DNA from: Salsuginibacillus kocurii DSM 18087
GTDB taxonomy: Bacteria; Bacillota; Bacilli; Bacillales; Marinococcaceae
Assembly (NCBI RefSeq): GCF_000377705.1
Contig: NZ_KB898630.1
Span: forward strand, 104,485 to 168,484
Length of the DNA stretch: 64,000 nucleotides
Reading direction: 5' to 3'
This document shows positions 25,968-34,805 of the stretch, piece by piece. Made by a program: the position numbers and the translations under genes. How positions within the stretch are numbered: the stretch's first letter is position 1; the number at the start of each line of letters is the position of its first letter. Below the pieces are notes generated by a model. It had not been told where the DNA came from, ran no database searches, and was given only the letters and a program-made list of their open reading frames with translations.

Positions 25968-26492
25968 ATGACCTTTTCAATTATTTTGGGTTTGTGTATT
26001 ATCATTGCTCTCATATTATGGTTTGTGGGCTATTATTATTTGCTTAAATACTTAACCAGTGTGGAAGAAGCTTGGGAAACGATTGAGGAGCAGTTTAAAA
26101 GAAGGCATGATATGACGGATGAATTGCGAGCTGTCATGCAGCCTCACGTAGCCTTAACTAATGACGTCCAGGATAAACTGGACGAAGCGATTGAAGGGAT
26201 GGTCTCTCCCTTTAATTCAAGAAACGAGCAAATGGATGCAAATGATGAACTAGCCGTATTGCTCCGTGAAGTGATGGAAAGTGCACAAGGACACCCTGAA
26301 CTTGTCAATGATCCAGATTTCAAGCGTATATTTGCTGAGTTAGATGATTCAGCTTACAAAATCGCAGCAGCGCGCAAAGTATATAACAACACAGTCACTA
26401 AATATAATAAAAAAATTCAAACAATGCCCACAAGCTTCGTGGCAAACGTTCATCATTTTACAACACGTGAAGCGGTTAGCACAGCTCTTTAA
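25968..26492 (+). CDS. LemA-family membrane protein
   Basis: A 174-residue protein with one N-terminal membrane helix (about residues 5-27, IILGLCIIIALILWFVGYYY) and a helical-bundle domain typical of LemA: SVEEAWETIEEQFKRRHDM, then NDELAVLLREVMESAQGHPEL and AARKVYNNTVTKYNKKIQTM. LemA proteins are anchored in the membrane with a cytoplasmic or extracytoplasmic coiled domain; function is not settled. CAAAGGAGGCC gives a strong ribosome binding site. No htpX or TPM-domain partner lies next to it. Confidence 0.88.
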   Translation: MTFSIILGLCIIIALILWFVGYYYLLKYLTSVEEAWETIEEQFKRRHDMTDELRAVMQPHVALTNDVQDKLDEAIEGMVSPFNSRNEQMDANDELAVLLREVMESAQGHPELVNDPDFKRIFAELDDSAYKIAAARKVYNNTVTKYNKKIQTMPTSFVANVHHFTTREAVSTAL

Positions 26493-26703
26493 CAGCGACT
26501 GCACTTCCTCTTGTTGAAATATGTCATTCATGCGAACAAGGTTGGGCTCTGTGGGGATAGTTTATTTTATCCCTGTCATCTTCAAACGCTCCTCCCTGTT
26601 TACAGCTGCATCTACTCATGCAGCTGTTTTTTTATGTTCATCTACTAGTAACTCTTATTGAAGTAAGAGAGAAAAAGAGAGGGCGTCATTTCTTTTACAT
26701 GTT

Positions 26704-27252
26704 TTATAAATCTTCCGATGCAGCTAATGCTTTGACCATCTGCTCTGGGTCATTTTTAATAATAATACGATTTAACGCTTCGGCCGGGAGAAACCCTTCG
26801 CTTACCATGTGCTGAAGCAATGTGTAAAGAGGGTCATAATAACCATGGCTATTTAAAAGGGCACAAGGCTTACGGTGCTCCCCAATTGCATGCCATGTTA
26901 AGATTTCCATAAATTCTTCCAGTGTGCCGATCCCCCCAGGGAGAGCCAAGTAAGCATCTCCTTTTTCATACATAGCTGCTTTGCGTTCATGCATCGTTTC
27001 CACTTCTATTAAATGACTTACATTTTTATGTGCAATTTCTCGCTGTAATAACGAAGTAGGAATAATCCCTGTTACTTCTCCCCCTTCTTCTAACGCTGCA
27101 TCAGCCACCGCCCCCATTAATCCAGCACTTCCTCCTCCATATACGATAGCTAATCCTTCACTAGCTAGGTTACTTCCCAACTGGGAGGCGGCTTCCATAT
27201 ATTGCGGATTAGTTCCCTCTCTGGAGCCACAAAATACAGTAACGTTTTTCAT
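26704..27252 (-). CDS. LOG-family nucleoside 5'-monophosphate phosphoribohydrolase
   Basis: A protein of 182 residues with a Rossmann-like fold of the LOG (lysine decarboxylase-like, TIGR00730) family. Diagnostic motifs are YGGGSAGLMGAVADAALE and the active-site PGGIGTLEEFMEILTWHAIG. Family members cleave N6-modified AMP (or AMP) to the base and ribose 5-phosphate. The ATG at 27252 is chosen since GAGGG lies 8 nt upstream; the frame opens five codons earlier. It stands alone next to a repeat element. Confidence 0.88.
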   Translation of the reverse strand: MKNVTVFCGSREGTNPQYMEAASQLGSNLASEGLAIVYGGGSAGLMGAVADAALEEGGEVTGIIPTSLLQREIAHKNVSHLIEVETMHERKAAMYEKGDAYLALPGGIGTLEEFMEILTWHAIGEHRKPCALLNSHGYYDPLYTLLQHMVSEGFLPAEALNRIIIKNDPEQMVKALAASEDL

Positions 27253-27300
27253 TGATAAATCCCTCATTTCTTTTCTGCGCTATGAATGTGTTTAAAATTT

Positions 27301-27528
27301 GCTTCTGTAAAAGGGCATTGTTGATTAAAGTGAAAAGGAGCGAGACGCCTGCGGGAAAAGTAGGTCAAGAGAAACCCAATTTAAACGCAGCGCCAAAGAT
27401 GCTTTCGCACCGCCCTAGCAAAAAAGTTTGGCGACAGCAAACGGAGTGAAGAGGAAGTAGATGATACCCTACTTGTGCATGTGAAGCGAGCAGTCTACAG
27501 TGAAAATCAACAACGTTTAATAAAGCCT
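27301..27528. repeat. MITE-like intergenic element with inverted ends
   Basis: The left end GCTTCTGTAAAAGGGCATTGTTGATT (first 20 bases from 27301 plus six) and the right end, AATCAACAACGTTTAATAAA at 27505-27524 plus four bases, are imperfect inverted repeats. Inside is GGAGCGAGACGCCTGCGGGA, a string I know from degenerate intergenic repeats of Bacillaceae. It has no coding frame of note and lies directly before the aminopeptidase promoter. End-like remnants occur near 11020 and 36570. Confidence 0.6.
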
Positions 27529-27591
27529 AACCTTTCTAACAAATTACTTTCAACTCCATATACAATTTTACTTCTAGATGCTTGCTAAATT

Positions 27592-27619
27592 TTGATTTTT
27601 TTAACTTCCCTGCTAAAAT
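27592..27619 (+). promoter_or_regulatory. candidate sigma-A promoter of the aminopeptidase gene
   Basis: TTGATT (27592-27597) and TAAAAT (27614-27619) with a 16-nt spacer, 38 nt before the chosen start codon. Confidence 0.5.
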
Positions 27620-27656
27620 AGCTTTGATCCTAAATAATCAAAAAAGGAGAATGTTG

Positions 27657-28886
27657 ATGAGTGAATTTGAGCGTCAATTAGACAATTATGCATCTCTTGC
27701 TGTGAAAAAAGGTGTGAATATTCAGCAGGGGCAAACGCTCGTCATTAACGCCCCAATCGAAGCAGCCACCTTCGTCAAACTAGCTGCTAAAAAAGCATAT
27801 GAAGCAGGTGCGAAGAATGTACATGTTGAGTGGAACGACGACGATCTCACGCGCTTAAAGTACGACCTTGCTCCATTTGAAGCATTCAAAGAATATCCAG
27901 AATGGAAAGCACGTGGCTTTGAAGAAATGGCAGAAAACGGTGCTGCATTTATGACAATTAAAGCTACGGACCCTGATTTGTTACAAGGCGTTGATCAAGA
28001 ACGAGTATCTGTAGCTAATAAAACAGCAGGGCAAGCGATGGAGACGTTCAGAGGTTACATACAATCCGATAGTATCAGCTGGCTTGTTATTTCAGTTCCC
28101 TCCGAAGCTTGGGCCAAAAAAGTTTTCTCGCAAGAAGGAGAAAACGCGGTCAACAAGCTTTGGGAGGCCATATTCAAAGCAGTTCGTGCCGACCTCGAAA
28201 ACCCAGTTACTGCTTGGGATGAGCACGACAAAAAGCTACAGAAAAAAGCTGATTATCTAAACGAAAAGAGGTTTTCCTCTCTTCATTATACAGCGCCAGG
28301 GACAGATCTCACTATTCAGCTGCCAAAAGACCATCAATGGGTCGGTGGCGGTGGCCCAAACAAAGAAGGCGTTCATTTTATTGCAAATATGCCGACCGAG
28401 GAAGTGTTTACTGTCCCTCACAAAGATGGGGTAGACGGCCATGTCACTAACACAAAGCCACTTAATTATGGCGGGAATCTAATCGACAATTTCACGTTAA
28501 CATTCGAAAAAGGAAAAGTAATCGATTATGCAGCTGAAACAGGCGAAGAAACACTTAAGAATTTGCTTGATATCGACGATGGTGCTAAACGATTAGGTGA
28601 AGTAGCGCTCGTCCCCCACAGTTCCCCTATTTCTCAAACAGAAATCCTCTTTTACAATACACTCTTCGATGAAAATGCATCGAACCATATCGCCTTAGGA
28701 AGCGCTTATGCTTTTTGTGTAAAAGACGGGGCAAACCTAAGCAAAGAAGAAAAAGAAGAAATTGGGTTAAATACGAGCTTAACACATGTCGACTTTATGA
28801 TTGGTTCCGAAAAAATGAATATCGACGGCATCAACCAAAATGGTGAAAAAATAGCTATCTTTCGAAATGGAGAATGGGCGATTTAA
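27657..28886 (+). CDS. M29-family metallo-aminopeptidase (AmpS/PepS)
   Basis: A 409-residue cytoplasmic aminopeptidase of the thermophilic/AmpS type that removes N-terminal residues from peptides with a two-metal site. Characteristic stretches are GQTLVINAPIEAATFVKLAA near the N-terminus, the central HYTAPGTDLTIQLPKDHQW and the metal-site region MPTEEVFTVPHKDGVDG, GNLIDNFTLTFEKGK, ALVPHSSPIS and SNHIALGSAYAFC. The ATG at 27657 has AAAAAGGAGA 7 nt upstream; two earlier in-frame starts are less well placed. The gene is monocistronic with a terminator at 28905. Confidence 0.93.
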   Translation: MSEFERQLDNYASLAVKKGVNIQQGQTLVINAPIEAATFVKLAAKKAYEAGAKNVHVEWNDDDLTRLKYDLAPFEAFKEYPEWKARGFEEMAENGAAFMTIKATDPDLLQGVDQERVSVANKTAGQAMETFRGYIQSDSISWLVISVPSEAWAKKVFSQEGENAVNKLWEAIFKAVRADLENPVTAWDEHDKKLQKKADYLNEKRFSSLHYTAPGTDLTIQLPKDHQWVGGGGPNKEGVHFIANMPTEEVFTVPHKDGVDGHVTNTKPLNYGGNLIDNFTLTFEKGKVIDYAAETGEETLKNLLDIDDGAKRLGEVALVPHSSPISQTEILFYNTLFDENASNHIALGSAYAFCVKDGANLSKEEKEEIGLNTSLTHVDFMIGSEKMNIDGINQNGEKIAIFRNGEWAI

Positions 28887-28904
28887 TTCCCTTCCTCAAC
28901 TTCA

Positions 28905-28945
28905 ACTGCCCTCTATACATGAAATGCGTCGTGAGGGCAGTTTTT
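28905..28945 (+). terminator. terminator downstream of aminopeptidase
   Basis: ACTGCCCTC (28905-28913) pairs with GAGGGCAGT (28933-28941), followed by TTTTTATT. The next gene (spoVR) is convergent, so it may serve both. Confidence 0.8.
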
Positions 28946-28950
28946 ATTAA

Positions 28951-30378
28951 TTAAAGGTATTTACGGTACACTCTCCGACCATCACAGCTAAACAGCGTTT
29001 CTTTCTCATTAATGACTGTCGTTAAATGAACAGGTCTGCCCCACAATTCATAGACATAGGGGAGTGTTTTTTCCACGTAGAGAAGGTCGAGTTCAATCCC
29101 TTCATAATGATGGCGCAGTTTCAATTCTCCTGCCTTCATATAATCACCATCTACTACAGTAAGATAGGGAAATCCACCATTCAACCGAGAATTCATGAGC
29201 TGCCTGCGTATTTCTTCACCATCCTTAGTAACTACTTCATATTGTTGTCCCTTTTTCTCATAAAGGAATAAATCTTCTTTTCGAATTAATGTATTGGTTA
29301 AATAATTTCGAATAAAAGAAACATCAGACTCCATATGGCGAACTTCAAATAGTTTATCCAGGCCACTTCCTTTTTTTACACCTCGCTCTTTCATTTCTTC
29401 ACTAGGGTTATTGTACCTTTTTTCAATATCTTCAAACATGATTAAACCTAAATGGTACGGATTAATAGACCCTTTCTGAGGTTGGGTTACATTGGCGTGA
29501 AGAGAAGCAAACTCAATCGATTCATCGGGGGTCAAATCAAGTTCACGCATAATCCGTGCATGCCAGAATGATGCCCAGCCTTCATTCATAATCTTGGTTT
29601 CAAGCTGAGGCCAAAAGTAAAGCATTTCCTCCCGAACAATGGTTAGCACATCACGCTGCCACTCTTCCAAGTCTCTACTGTTTTCTTCAATAAATAAAAG
29701 CACATCTTTTTCAGGCTCAAGCTCCTTTGTTCCCTTAGAAAATAAAGATTCATCCTCCTCCGAACTGCTCTCATCATTTATATCCCATAAGTCATCGTAC
29801 GTGTCTTTATTAAGACGATCTCTTCTGATGCCCGGCTTGTTGAACTCCTTTTTACTATCATCTTGTTGTACTGTCCGAAACAAACTAGGATCAATATGTT
29901 CTTGAATAGACAGCACAGCATCTAAAAAGGATTCTACTTTCTTTTTCCCATAGGTGTGTTCATATTGAATCAAACGTTCAGACGCTGCACTCATACTTTC
30001 TATCATGTCTTCTCTCGTCTGTTGAAAGCGGATATTGTTTTTAAAAAAATCACTATGACCTAAAACGTGGGCAACAATTAGCTTATTTTGAACCAACGTG
30101 TTACTATCGAGCAAAAACGCATAGCAAGGATTAGAATTAATCACAAGCTCATAAATTTTACTTAAACCTAAATCATAGTATAATTTCATTTTGTAAAATT
30201 GTTTACCAAAGCTCCAATGTGAATACCGAGCCGGCATGCCATAAGCACCAAAAGTATATATCATGTCAGCGGGGCAAACTTCATAGCGCATAGGATAAAA
30301 ATCCAGACCAAAGTGTTCAGCGAGCTCTGTGATCTCTCCAATCGACCGTTCTAATTCAGCTTTTTCATTGCGATTCAA
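28951..30378 (-). CDS. spoVR: SpoVR family stage V sporulation protein
   Basis: A protein of 475 residues, similar in length to B. subtilis SpoVR, which is needed for normal spore cortex formation; the molecular function is unknown. Family stretches visible are [46 protein letters not shown] and [14 protein letters not shown]. The His and Glu residues in HVLGHSDFF and NEGWASFWH could bind metal. I chose the TTG at 30378, preceded by GGGGAGGGGG; the ORF runs 18 codons further upstream. It forms a functional trio with YhbH and PrkA, encoded elsewhere in this window. Confidence 0.93.
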   Translation of the reverse strand: MNRNEKAELERSIGEITELAEHFGLDFYPMRYEVCPADMIYTFGAYGMPARYSHWSFGKQFYKMKLYYDLGLSKIYELVINSNPCYAFLLDSNTLVQNKLIVAHVLGHSDFFKNNIRFQQTREDMIESMSAASERLIQYEHTYGKKKVESFLDAVLSIQEHIDPSLFRTVQQDDSKKEFNKPGIRRDRLNKDTYDDLWDINDESSSEEDESLFSKGTKELEPEKDVLLFIEENSRDLEEWQRDVLTIVREEMLYFWPQLETKIMNEGWASFWHARIMRELDLTPDESIEFASLHANVTQPQKGSINPYHLGLIMFEDIEKRYNNPSEEMKERGVKKGSGLDKLFEVRHMESDVSFIRNYLTNTLIRKEDLFLYEKKGQQYEVVTKDGEEIRRQLMNSRLNGGFPYLTVVDGDYMKAGELKLRHHYEGIELDLLYVEKTLPYVYELWGRPVHLTTVINEKETLFSCDGRRVYRKYL

Positions 30379-30452
30379 AGTAGGTTCCCCCTCCCCTTGG
30401 TTCCATTTATAATTTATGAGAACAAAACCCATAACATGAACAGAAAAGCGGA

Positions 30453-30548
30453 GCGGGCTTGCTCAACGGCGCCAAGTTTTTCTAGAACTGTGCAGCGTTG
30501 CTCACAACGCGGAGTCAGGACTAGAAAAAACTCGAGCCACTAGCCCGC
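30453..30548. repeat. nested inverted repeat (intergenic element)
   Basis: GCGGGCT (30453-30459) pairs with AGCCCGC (30542-30548), and inside this AGTTTTTCTAG (30475-30485) pairs with CTAGAAAAAACT (30521-30532). The flanking AGAAAAGCG occurs on both sides (30442 and 30561). Such AGAAAAGCGGAGCGGGC units recall interspersed repeats of alkaliphilic Bacillus genomes. Confidence 0.65.
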
Positions 30549-30609
30549 AAAGCTGGTCACAGAAAAGCGAAAAGCGACGGTCAGGGGCGCCAAACAAAAA
30601 ACGAGCGCC

Positions 30610-30634
30610 ATCAAAGCCGCTTTTTGGCTTTGAT
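30610..30634. repeat. perfect 9-bp hairpin
   Basis: ATCAAAGCC and GGCTTTGAT form a perfect stem around a 7-base loop (GCTTTTT). It belongs to the same repeat-rich intergenic stretch and has no gene directly attached. Confidence 0.55.
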
Positions 30635-30762
30635 AGGGTACCACTTTTGACCTCAAGCCTCTGGGGGGAGCGAGCTCACTTAACGACGCAGAGCCCTTCT
30701 CTCCCACCGAGGAGGAGGTTTAAGCGCTGTAAGCTGCTAACATACAAAATTGGCTATGAAAG

Positions 30763-30816
30763 GCTGGGCAGGATTAATAGCTACGCCAGGTTTTCGGAGC
30801 TGCCCAGCGTTTTTTT
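30763..30816 (+). terminator. terminator-like hairpin in a gene-free stretch
   Basis: GCTGGGCAG (30763-30771) pairs with CTGCCCAGC (30800-30808), followed by GTTTTTTT. No convincing gene lies immediately upstream on the plus strand, so its source transcript is unclear. Confidence 0.5.
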
Positions 30817-30971
30817 AAGCAAGAGGAGAGGTAAAAGAAAATGAAGGAGCGTCTTGACACGCTCAGTGTTGCAAAACTGTTCACAGGTTTTTCGCTCCAG
30901 ACGGCCGGTTTCAGCAGGCAATGCTTGCACCCCCGGGAAACCCGCCCTATGTGAGCTTACATTTGCAACGC

Positions 30972-31054
30972 TAATGGACATCTATTCCGTTATCAGTTCA
31001 AAATGGACACGTTTTCTGCTATTTTGAATGAAGTAGGAGAACCGATGTCCGTTA
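30972..31054. repeat. inverted-repeat element upstream of 31149 gene
   Basis: TAATGGACATC (30972-30982) and GATGTCCGTTA (31044-31054) are inverted repeats with one mismatch. Sequence of the type GGACATCTATTCCGTTAT is a motif I know from interspersed repeats of Bacillus. A similar ATGTCCGTTAA occurs at about 328. Confidence 0.55.
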
Positions 31055-31148
31055 AGAGGTATGAAGCAGAGCAGACAATTTTAGCAGGGGAAATTAGCTG
31101 CCCGCCTACTGATTAGAGTAACTTATGAGAACAGAAAGAGGGAGAAAT

Positions 31149-31382
31149 ATGGTTCTTGTTCAATGTTTGAAATCTATTTACAAACAGGACCCAGATGATA
31201 TTATAAAATACCCGGACAACATACACTTATTTAAAGAAGGATATCTTTATCCTATCTTTTCCGACGAATTTGGGACATGGTTTGCAACGGATGAGGAAAA
31301 CCTCCCTCATGTCGTAGCTGAAGGAAGCCCGGATGATCCCGAAGTTGATCCTTGGTTTCGTATGTATTTTAAAAAGGTATAA
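31149..31382 (+). CDS. small acidic protein of unknown function
   Basis: A 77-residue protein beginning MVLVQCLKSIYKQDPDDIIKY when read from the ATG at 31149. GAGGGAGAAAT provides the ribosome binding site; the frame opens eight codons earlier. The sequence is aromatic and acidic (FSDEFGTWFATDEENLPHV, DDPEVDPWFRMYF), compatible with a small beta-rich fold. It lies 23 nt upstream of the acylphosphatase gene and is likely co-transcribed with it. I do not recognise a family. Confidence 0.7.
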   Translation: MVLVQCLKSIYKQDPDDIIKYPDNIHLFKEGYLYPIFSDEFGTWFATDEENLPHVVAEGSPDDPEVDPWFRMYFKKV

Positions 31383-31405
31383 GCCAAAGATGGAGGTGGT
31401 AACAA

Positions 31406-31678
31406 ATGAAAAAATATTATGCCTTGGTAAGCGGCCTCGTCCAAGGGGTCGGTTTTCGTCAATTCACAATGGCTGAAGCTAAGTCACGCAATTTATATGG
31501 ATGGGTGCGAAATACGAGCGACGGAGATGTGGAACTAGAAGTTGAAGGCCCGGAAGAAACAGTTGAAGACTTTATTGAGGCCGTGCGTAACGGCAGCCCG
31601 AGCTCCCAGGTTGAGAATGTAAAAACGACTCCGATTGACCAAGTTGAACATAAGAACAAGTTTGACGTTATTCTTTAA
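31406..31678 (+). CDS. acyP: acylphosphatase
   Basis: A 90-residue enzyme that hydrolyses acyl phosphates such as acetyl phosphate or 1,3-bisphosphoglycerate. The active-site Arg18 in GLVQGVGFRQF and Asn36 in GWVRNTSDGDVELEVEG are present. Length is typical. GGAGGTGGTAAC lies before the ATG. It follows the unidentified small protein gene as a probable two-gene operon and is closed by a terminator. Confidence 0.95.
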   Translation: MKKYYALVSGLVQGVGFRQFTMAEAKSRNLYGWVRNTSDGDVELEVEGPEETVEDFIEAVRNGSPSSQVENVKTTPIDQVEHKNKFDVIL

Positions 31679-31698
31679 CATGATCCCTTCATTTTACA

Positions 31699-31742
31699 AA
31701 AAGGTTGTGAGAAAGGGGAATATCCCTTACTCACAACCTTTT
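31699..31742 (+). terminator. terminator downstream of acylphosphatase
   Basis: AAAAGGTTGTGAG and CTCACAACCTTTT form a perfect 13-bp stem. T-residues end the right arm; the A-rich left arm gives a minus-strand tract, so it may also stop the convergent gene. Confidence 0.8.
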
Positions 31743-31767
31743 CTGTAGACGTTTTATTCATGTTTGT

Positions 31768-32604
31768 TTATTTTGCCTTGTAATCAATATCGCGGGCTGC
31801 CAATGAATCTACTGCTTCATCTACTAGGGAAACAAGAAATGGAAACTTCATATCATGCAATAAACAGCGTTTTATGTCACGGGTCCCCCTTAATTTTCTT
31901 TCCAAACGAGTACCTTTCCCTGAGCGATTGATAAATGTATCGTTAAGTAACAGATATCCTTTTCGCTCTTCTGGAAACCAGCGGTGGCACCGTATCTGCT
32001 GCATAAAAGAAGAGGAATCCGAATAAGAAGCCTTCAGATAAGGAAGAAAGCTTTCTAAGGACTGGCTGTCATAAAGCGAAAATTCCCACTTCCGTTCCAT
32101 CACTTTGTTCCCGTGAACCTTCAAATAAACATAACGCCCTTGGCCATTAACAGGCAAAAATAACACCTGTTCACCGGCAAAAGAAGGAATCAATCGTCTG
32201 CTCCCGTTAAATAATACAGGTCCGAAAAAAGGAGCCATTGTACCTACATCTACATAAAGCGGCTGTTGTTCTTTGCTGGGGTGCCAAATAATCATGGCCA
32301 TGTGTCCATCTCCGGGTCGAAGAAGATGTCCACTAAAGCCAAGTTCCCGTAACAACATGAAGAAATTTGAATTCAGCGTATAACATGTCCCTCCACCATG
32401 TAATTTCTTATACCTTCTTAAAAATAAAGAGGGATGGGCAAAAGCTGGGTCAATCCATCTATGTTCATCTCTATGCACCAATTTGGTCAGGTTCTCAAAG
32501 GGAAACGTGAAAATATGGCGGCGAATGAGCGTGCGCAAGTATGAAAGTGATGGAGGTTCTTCATTAAGTTGTAGAATCTGTAGATACTCTGTTTTCCAGC
32601 TCAT
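31768..32604 (-). CDS. arylamine N-acetyltransferase family protein
   Basis: A 278-residue NAT-family enzyme that transfers acetyl from acetyl-CoA to arylamines or related acceptors through a Cys-His-Asp triad. The triad is visible: Cys74 in HGGGTCYTLN, His in RPGDGHMAMIIW, and Asp in PLYVDVGTMAPF. The usual RGGxCxE is HGGGTCYTL here, a mild deviation. It lies 19 nt downstream of the phosphoglucomutase gene, likely in one transcript. Natural substrates are unknown. Confidence 0.85.
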   Translation of the reverse strand: MSWKTEYLQILQLNEEPPSLSYLRTLIRRHIFTFPFENLTKLVHRDEHRWIDPAFAHPSLFLRRYKKLHGGGTCYTLNSNFFMLLRELGFSGHLLRPGDGHMAMIIWHPSKEQQPLYVDVGTMAPFFGPVLFNGSRRLIPSFAGEQVLFLPVNGQGRYVYLKVHGNKVMERKWEFSLYDSQSLESFLPYLKASYSDSSSFMQQIRCHRWFPEERKGYLLLNDTFINRSGKGTRLERKLRGTRDIKRCLLHDMKFPFLVSLVDEAVDSLAARDIDYKAK

Positions 32605-32623
32605 AATTGATCCCTTCCAAACG

Positions 32624-34381
32624 TTAAGGTGTTAATAAGACTCCTGTTCTCTCTTCTAGCACCTTCACTACATCTTCTTTTAGACTGGAAAGCTTTTGTA
32701 AAGCTGTTGCTTCACTATCTCCTACTACTCCTACATAAAATTTAATCTTAGGTTCCGTGCCAGAAGGACGGACACAAAACCAATTCTCACCTTCAAGCCA
32801 AAACTTTAAGACATTGCTTGGCGGCAGATTTATTTCCTCTTCGCTTTGGTCAGCCAGTTTAATACGCTTAGAAATCGAGTAGTCTTCAAGCATGACTACC
32901 TTATGATTCTTTATATCCGTTGGTGGCTGCTTTCGCAGCTTATCCATAATTTCTGTGATTTGTTCCACGCCTTGTTTTCCTTTTAGTGTGACAGAAACAA
33001 GACCTTCTTTATAACATTGATAGTGTTGATAAAGAGTTTGTAATCCATCTAGCAAAGACTGTTTATTCATTTTATAAGATAAAGCCATTTCACAAGCGAG
33101 GAGAATAGCCTGAACTGCATCTTTGTCTCTAACAAAAGAACCAGCTAAATACCCATAGGATTCTTCATACCCGAAAAGAAATGAATGGGTTTCACCTTCT
33201 TCAAATTCTTTCATTTTTTCTGCAATAAACTTGAAGCCTGTCAATGTGTCGATTGTTTTGATATCGAAGGAATCCGCTATTTTACGGCCTAATTCAGACG
33301 TTACGATGGTCTTTAGGATTGCACCATTTTTAGGCAAGTTCCCTTGATCAGCTTTTTCAATAAGCAAGTAATTCAAAAGAAGAGCGCCAGTTTCGTTGCC
33401 ATTCAACAACTGATAAGTACTTTTATCTTCATTGTACACAGCCAGCCCCACTCGGTCCGCATCAGGGTCAGTGGCTACCAATAAGTCAGCACCTACTTCT
33501 TTCCCCTTTTTGATCGCTCGTTCAAAAGCCGCAGGCTCCTCCGGGTTCGGCCGGGCAACCGTTGTAAAGTCAGGATCGGGCTGCTCTTGTTCTTCCACCA
33601 CATACACTTTTGTAAAACCATTCGTTTCCAGTGCACGACGAACAGGAAGATTCGCAGTCCCATGTAACGGAGAAAAAACAACCTTTAACTGATCCCCCTT
33701 TTCTATCCCTAAAGAAGGCCGTGGTAAGATCGATTTTAATTGTTCGTTATATGCCTCGTCCACATCCTCTCCCAAAGTAACTAGGAGGTGATTAGCCTTT
33801 AATTGCTCAAGGGAGGCCACCGGAATCTTTAATTCATCTTCGACCGCCTCAACACAATTAATCAATGCTGTGGCTGGTCCGGGCGGCAATTGAGCCCCGT
33901 CTTCTCCATAAACTTTAAAACCATTATATTCTGGAGGGTTATGGCTTGCTGTTATCATTATTCCTGCGGCTGCCCCGACGTGCCGGACCGCATAAGATAA
34001 AACGGGCGTCGGACGAAGCTCGTTAAATAAGTATACAGGGATCCCCCACTGCCCAAGTGTTGCAGCGGCCTCATTTGCAAACTGTTGAGAACGGTGCCGA
34101 GGGTCAAAGGCAATGACGACTCCTCTCTCCATCTTCTCTTTCCCCTGTTGTGAAAGATATTGCGCTAAACCATAAGCCCCTTTTCGCACAGTATATCGGT
34201 TCATGCGATTAGGTCCGGGACCGATCTCTCCTCTCATTCCTCCAGTTCCAAAGGTAAGAGAAGTATAGAAACAATCTTCTAAACTTTCAGCATGAGCATC
34301 GACTGCAGCGAAATCCGCTTCCAATTCAGCATCTTGCTCACAAAAAGCCCACCATTTCTCATACACATCTCTCCATGACAT
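32624..34381 (-). CDS. pgcA: alpha-phosphoglucomutase / phosphomannomutase
   Basis: A 585-residue phosphohexomutase interconverting glucose 1- and 6-phosphate, feeding UDP-glucose, teichoic acid and glycolipid synthesis. The phosphoserine loop GIMITASHNPPEYNGFKVYG (about residues 140-160), metal-binding ATDPDADRVGLAV, sugar-binding GYEESYGYLAG and phosphate-binding RPSGTEPKIKFYV are intact. Length fits PgcA of B. subtilis. The arylamine N-acetyltransferase gene follows closely. Confidence 0.95.
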   Translation of the reverse strand: MSWRDVYEKWWAFCEQDAELEADFAAVDAHAESLEDCFYTSLTFGTGGMRGEIGPGPNRMNRYTVRKGAYGLAQYLSQQGKEKMERGVVIAFDPRHRSQQFANEAAATLGQWGIPVYLFNELRPTPVLSYAVRHVGAAAGIMITASHNPPEYNGFKVYGEDGAQLPPGPATALINCVEAVEDELKIPVASLEQLKANHLLVTLGEDVDEAYNEQLKSILPRPSLGIEKGDQLKVVFSPLHGTANLPVRRALETNGFTKVYVVEEQEQPDPDFTTVARPNPEEPAAFERAIKKGKEVGADLLVATDPDADRVGLAVYNEDKSTYQLLNGNETGALLLNYLLIEKADQGNLPKNGAILKTIVTSELGRKIADSFDIKTIDTLTGFKFIAEKMKEFEEGETHSFLFGYEESYGYLAGSFVRDKDAVQAILLACEMALSYKMNKQSLLDGLQTLYQHYQCYKEGLVSVTLKGKQGVEQITEIMDKLRKQPPTDIKNHKVVMLEDYSISKRIKLADQSEEEINLPPSNVLKFWLEGENWFCVRPSGTEPKIKFYVGVVGDSEATALQKLSSLKEDVVKVLEERTGVLLTP

Positions 34382-34694
34382 ACACTCATCCCCTCTTCCC
34401 TCGTAATCATAACTTTTTATCTTACTTTAAAGCCCTATTATAATGATATTGCTGAAATAGGTGTAAGAAACACCGCTGCAGAGGCAGATCTGTCCACATC
34501 TCCAAAGCCCCAACTGCGATACGGCGACCTAAAAAACAATATGCATTGGCAGAGCCTGCACAAAACCCCCAGGCCATAAAAAGTGACCATCAGTCTTAAA
34601 CTACTAACGCATATATAAAGATATGACTAGTCAGTATTACTCGACTGCGTAACAATGGCCACTTTGGCTTTTTTAAAACTTGCTCTATTTTAAA
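34382..34694. other. intergenic stretch without recognised features
   Basis: About 310 bases between pgcA and the glpD terminator. I found no ORF of interest, no tRNA and no clear inverted repeat. Confidence 0.4.
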
Positions 34695-34718
34695 AAGCCG
34701 ACCTGGACAGGTCAGCTT
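34695..34718 (-). terminator. terminator downstream of glpD
   Basis: On the minus strand AAGCTGACCT pairs with AGGTCGGCTT (one G-U pair) around a 4-base loop, followed by TTTAAAA. It lies about 90 nt after the glpD stop codon. Confidence 0.6.
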
Positions 34719-34805
34719 CTAAACATGTCTATTCTTATTTTAGAAGATAAATCCATAAATTTCATCCATTTGTTTTATATTTCCATTACTTTGTGTCCTC
34801 AACCC

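Noticed and set aside
26618..26815. 65-codon plus-strand frame after lemA
   Set aside because: It overlaps the 3' part of the LOG-family gene in antisense and has no ribosome binding site.
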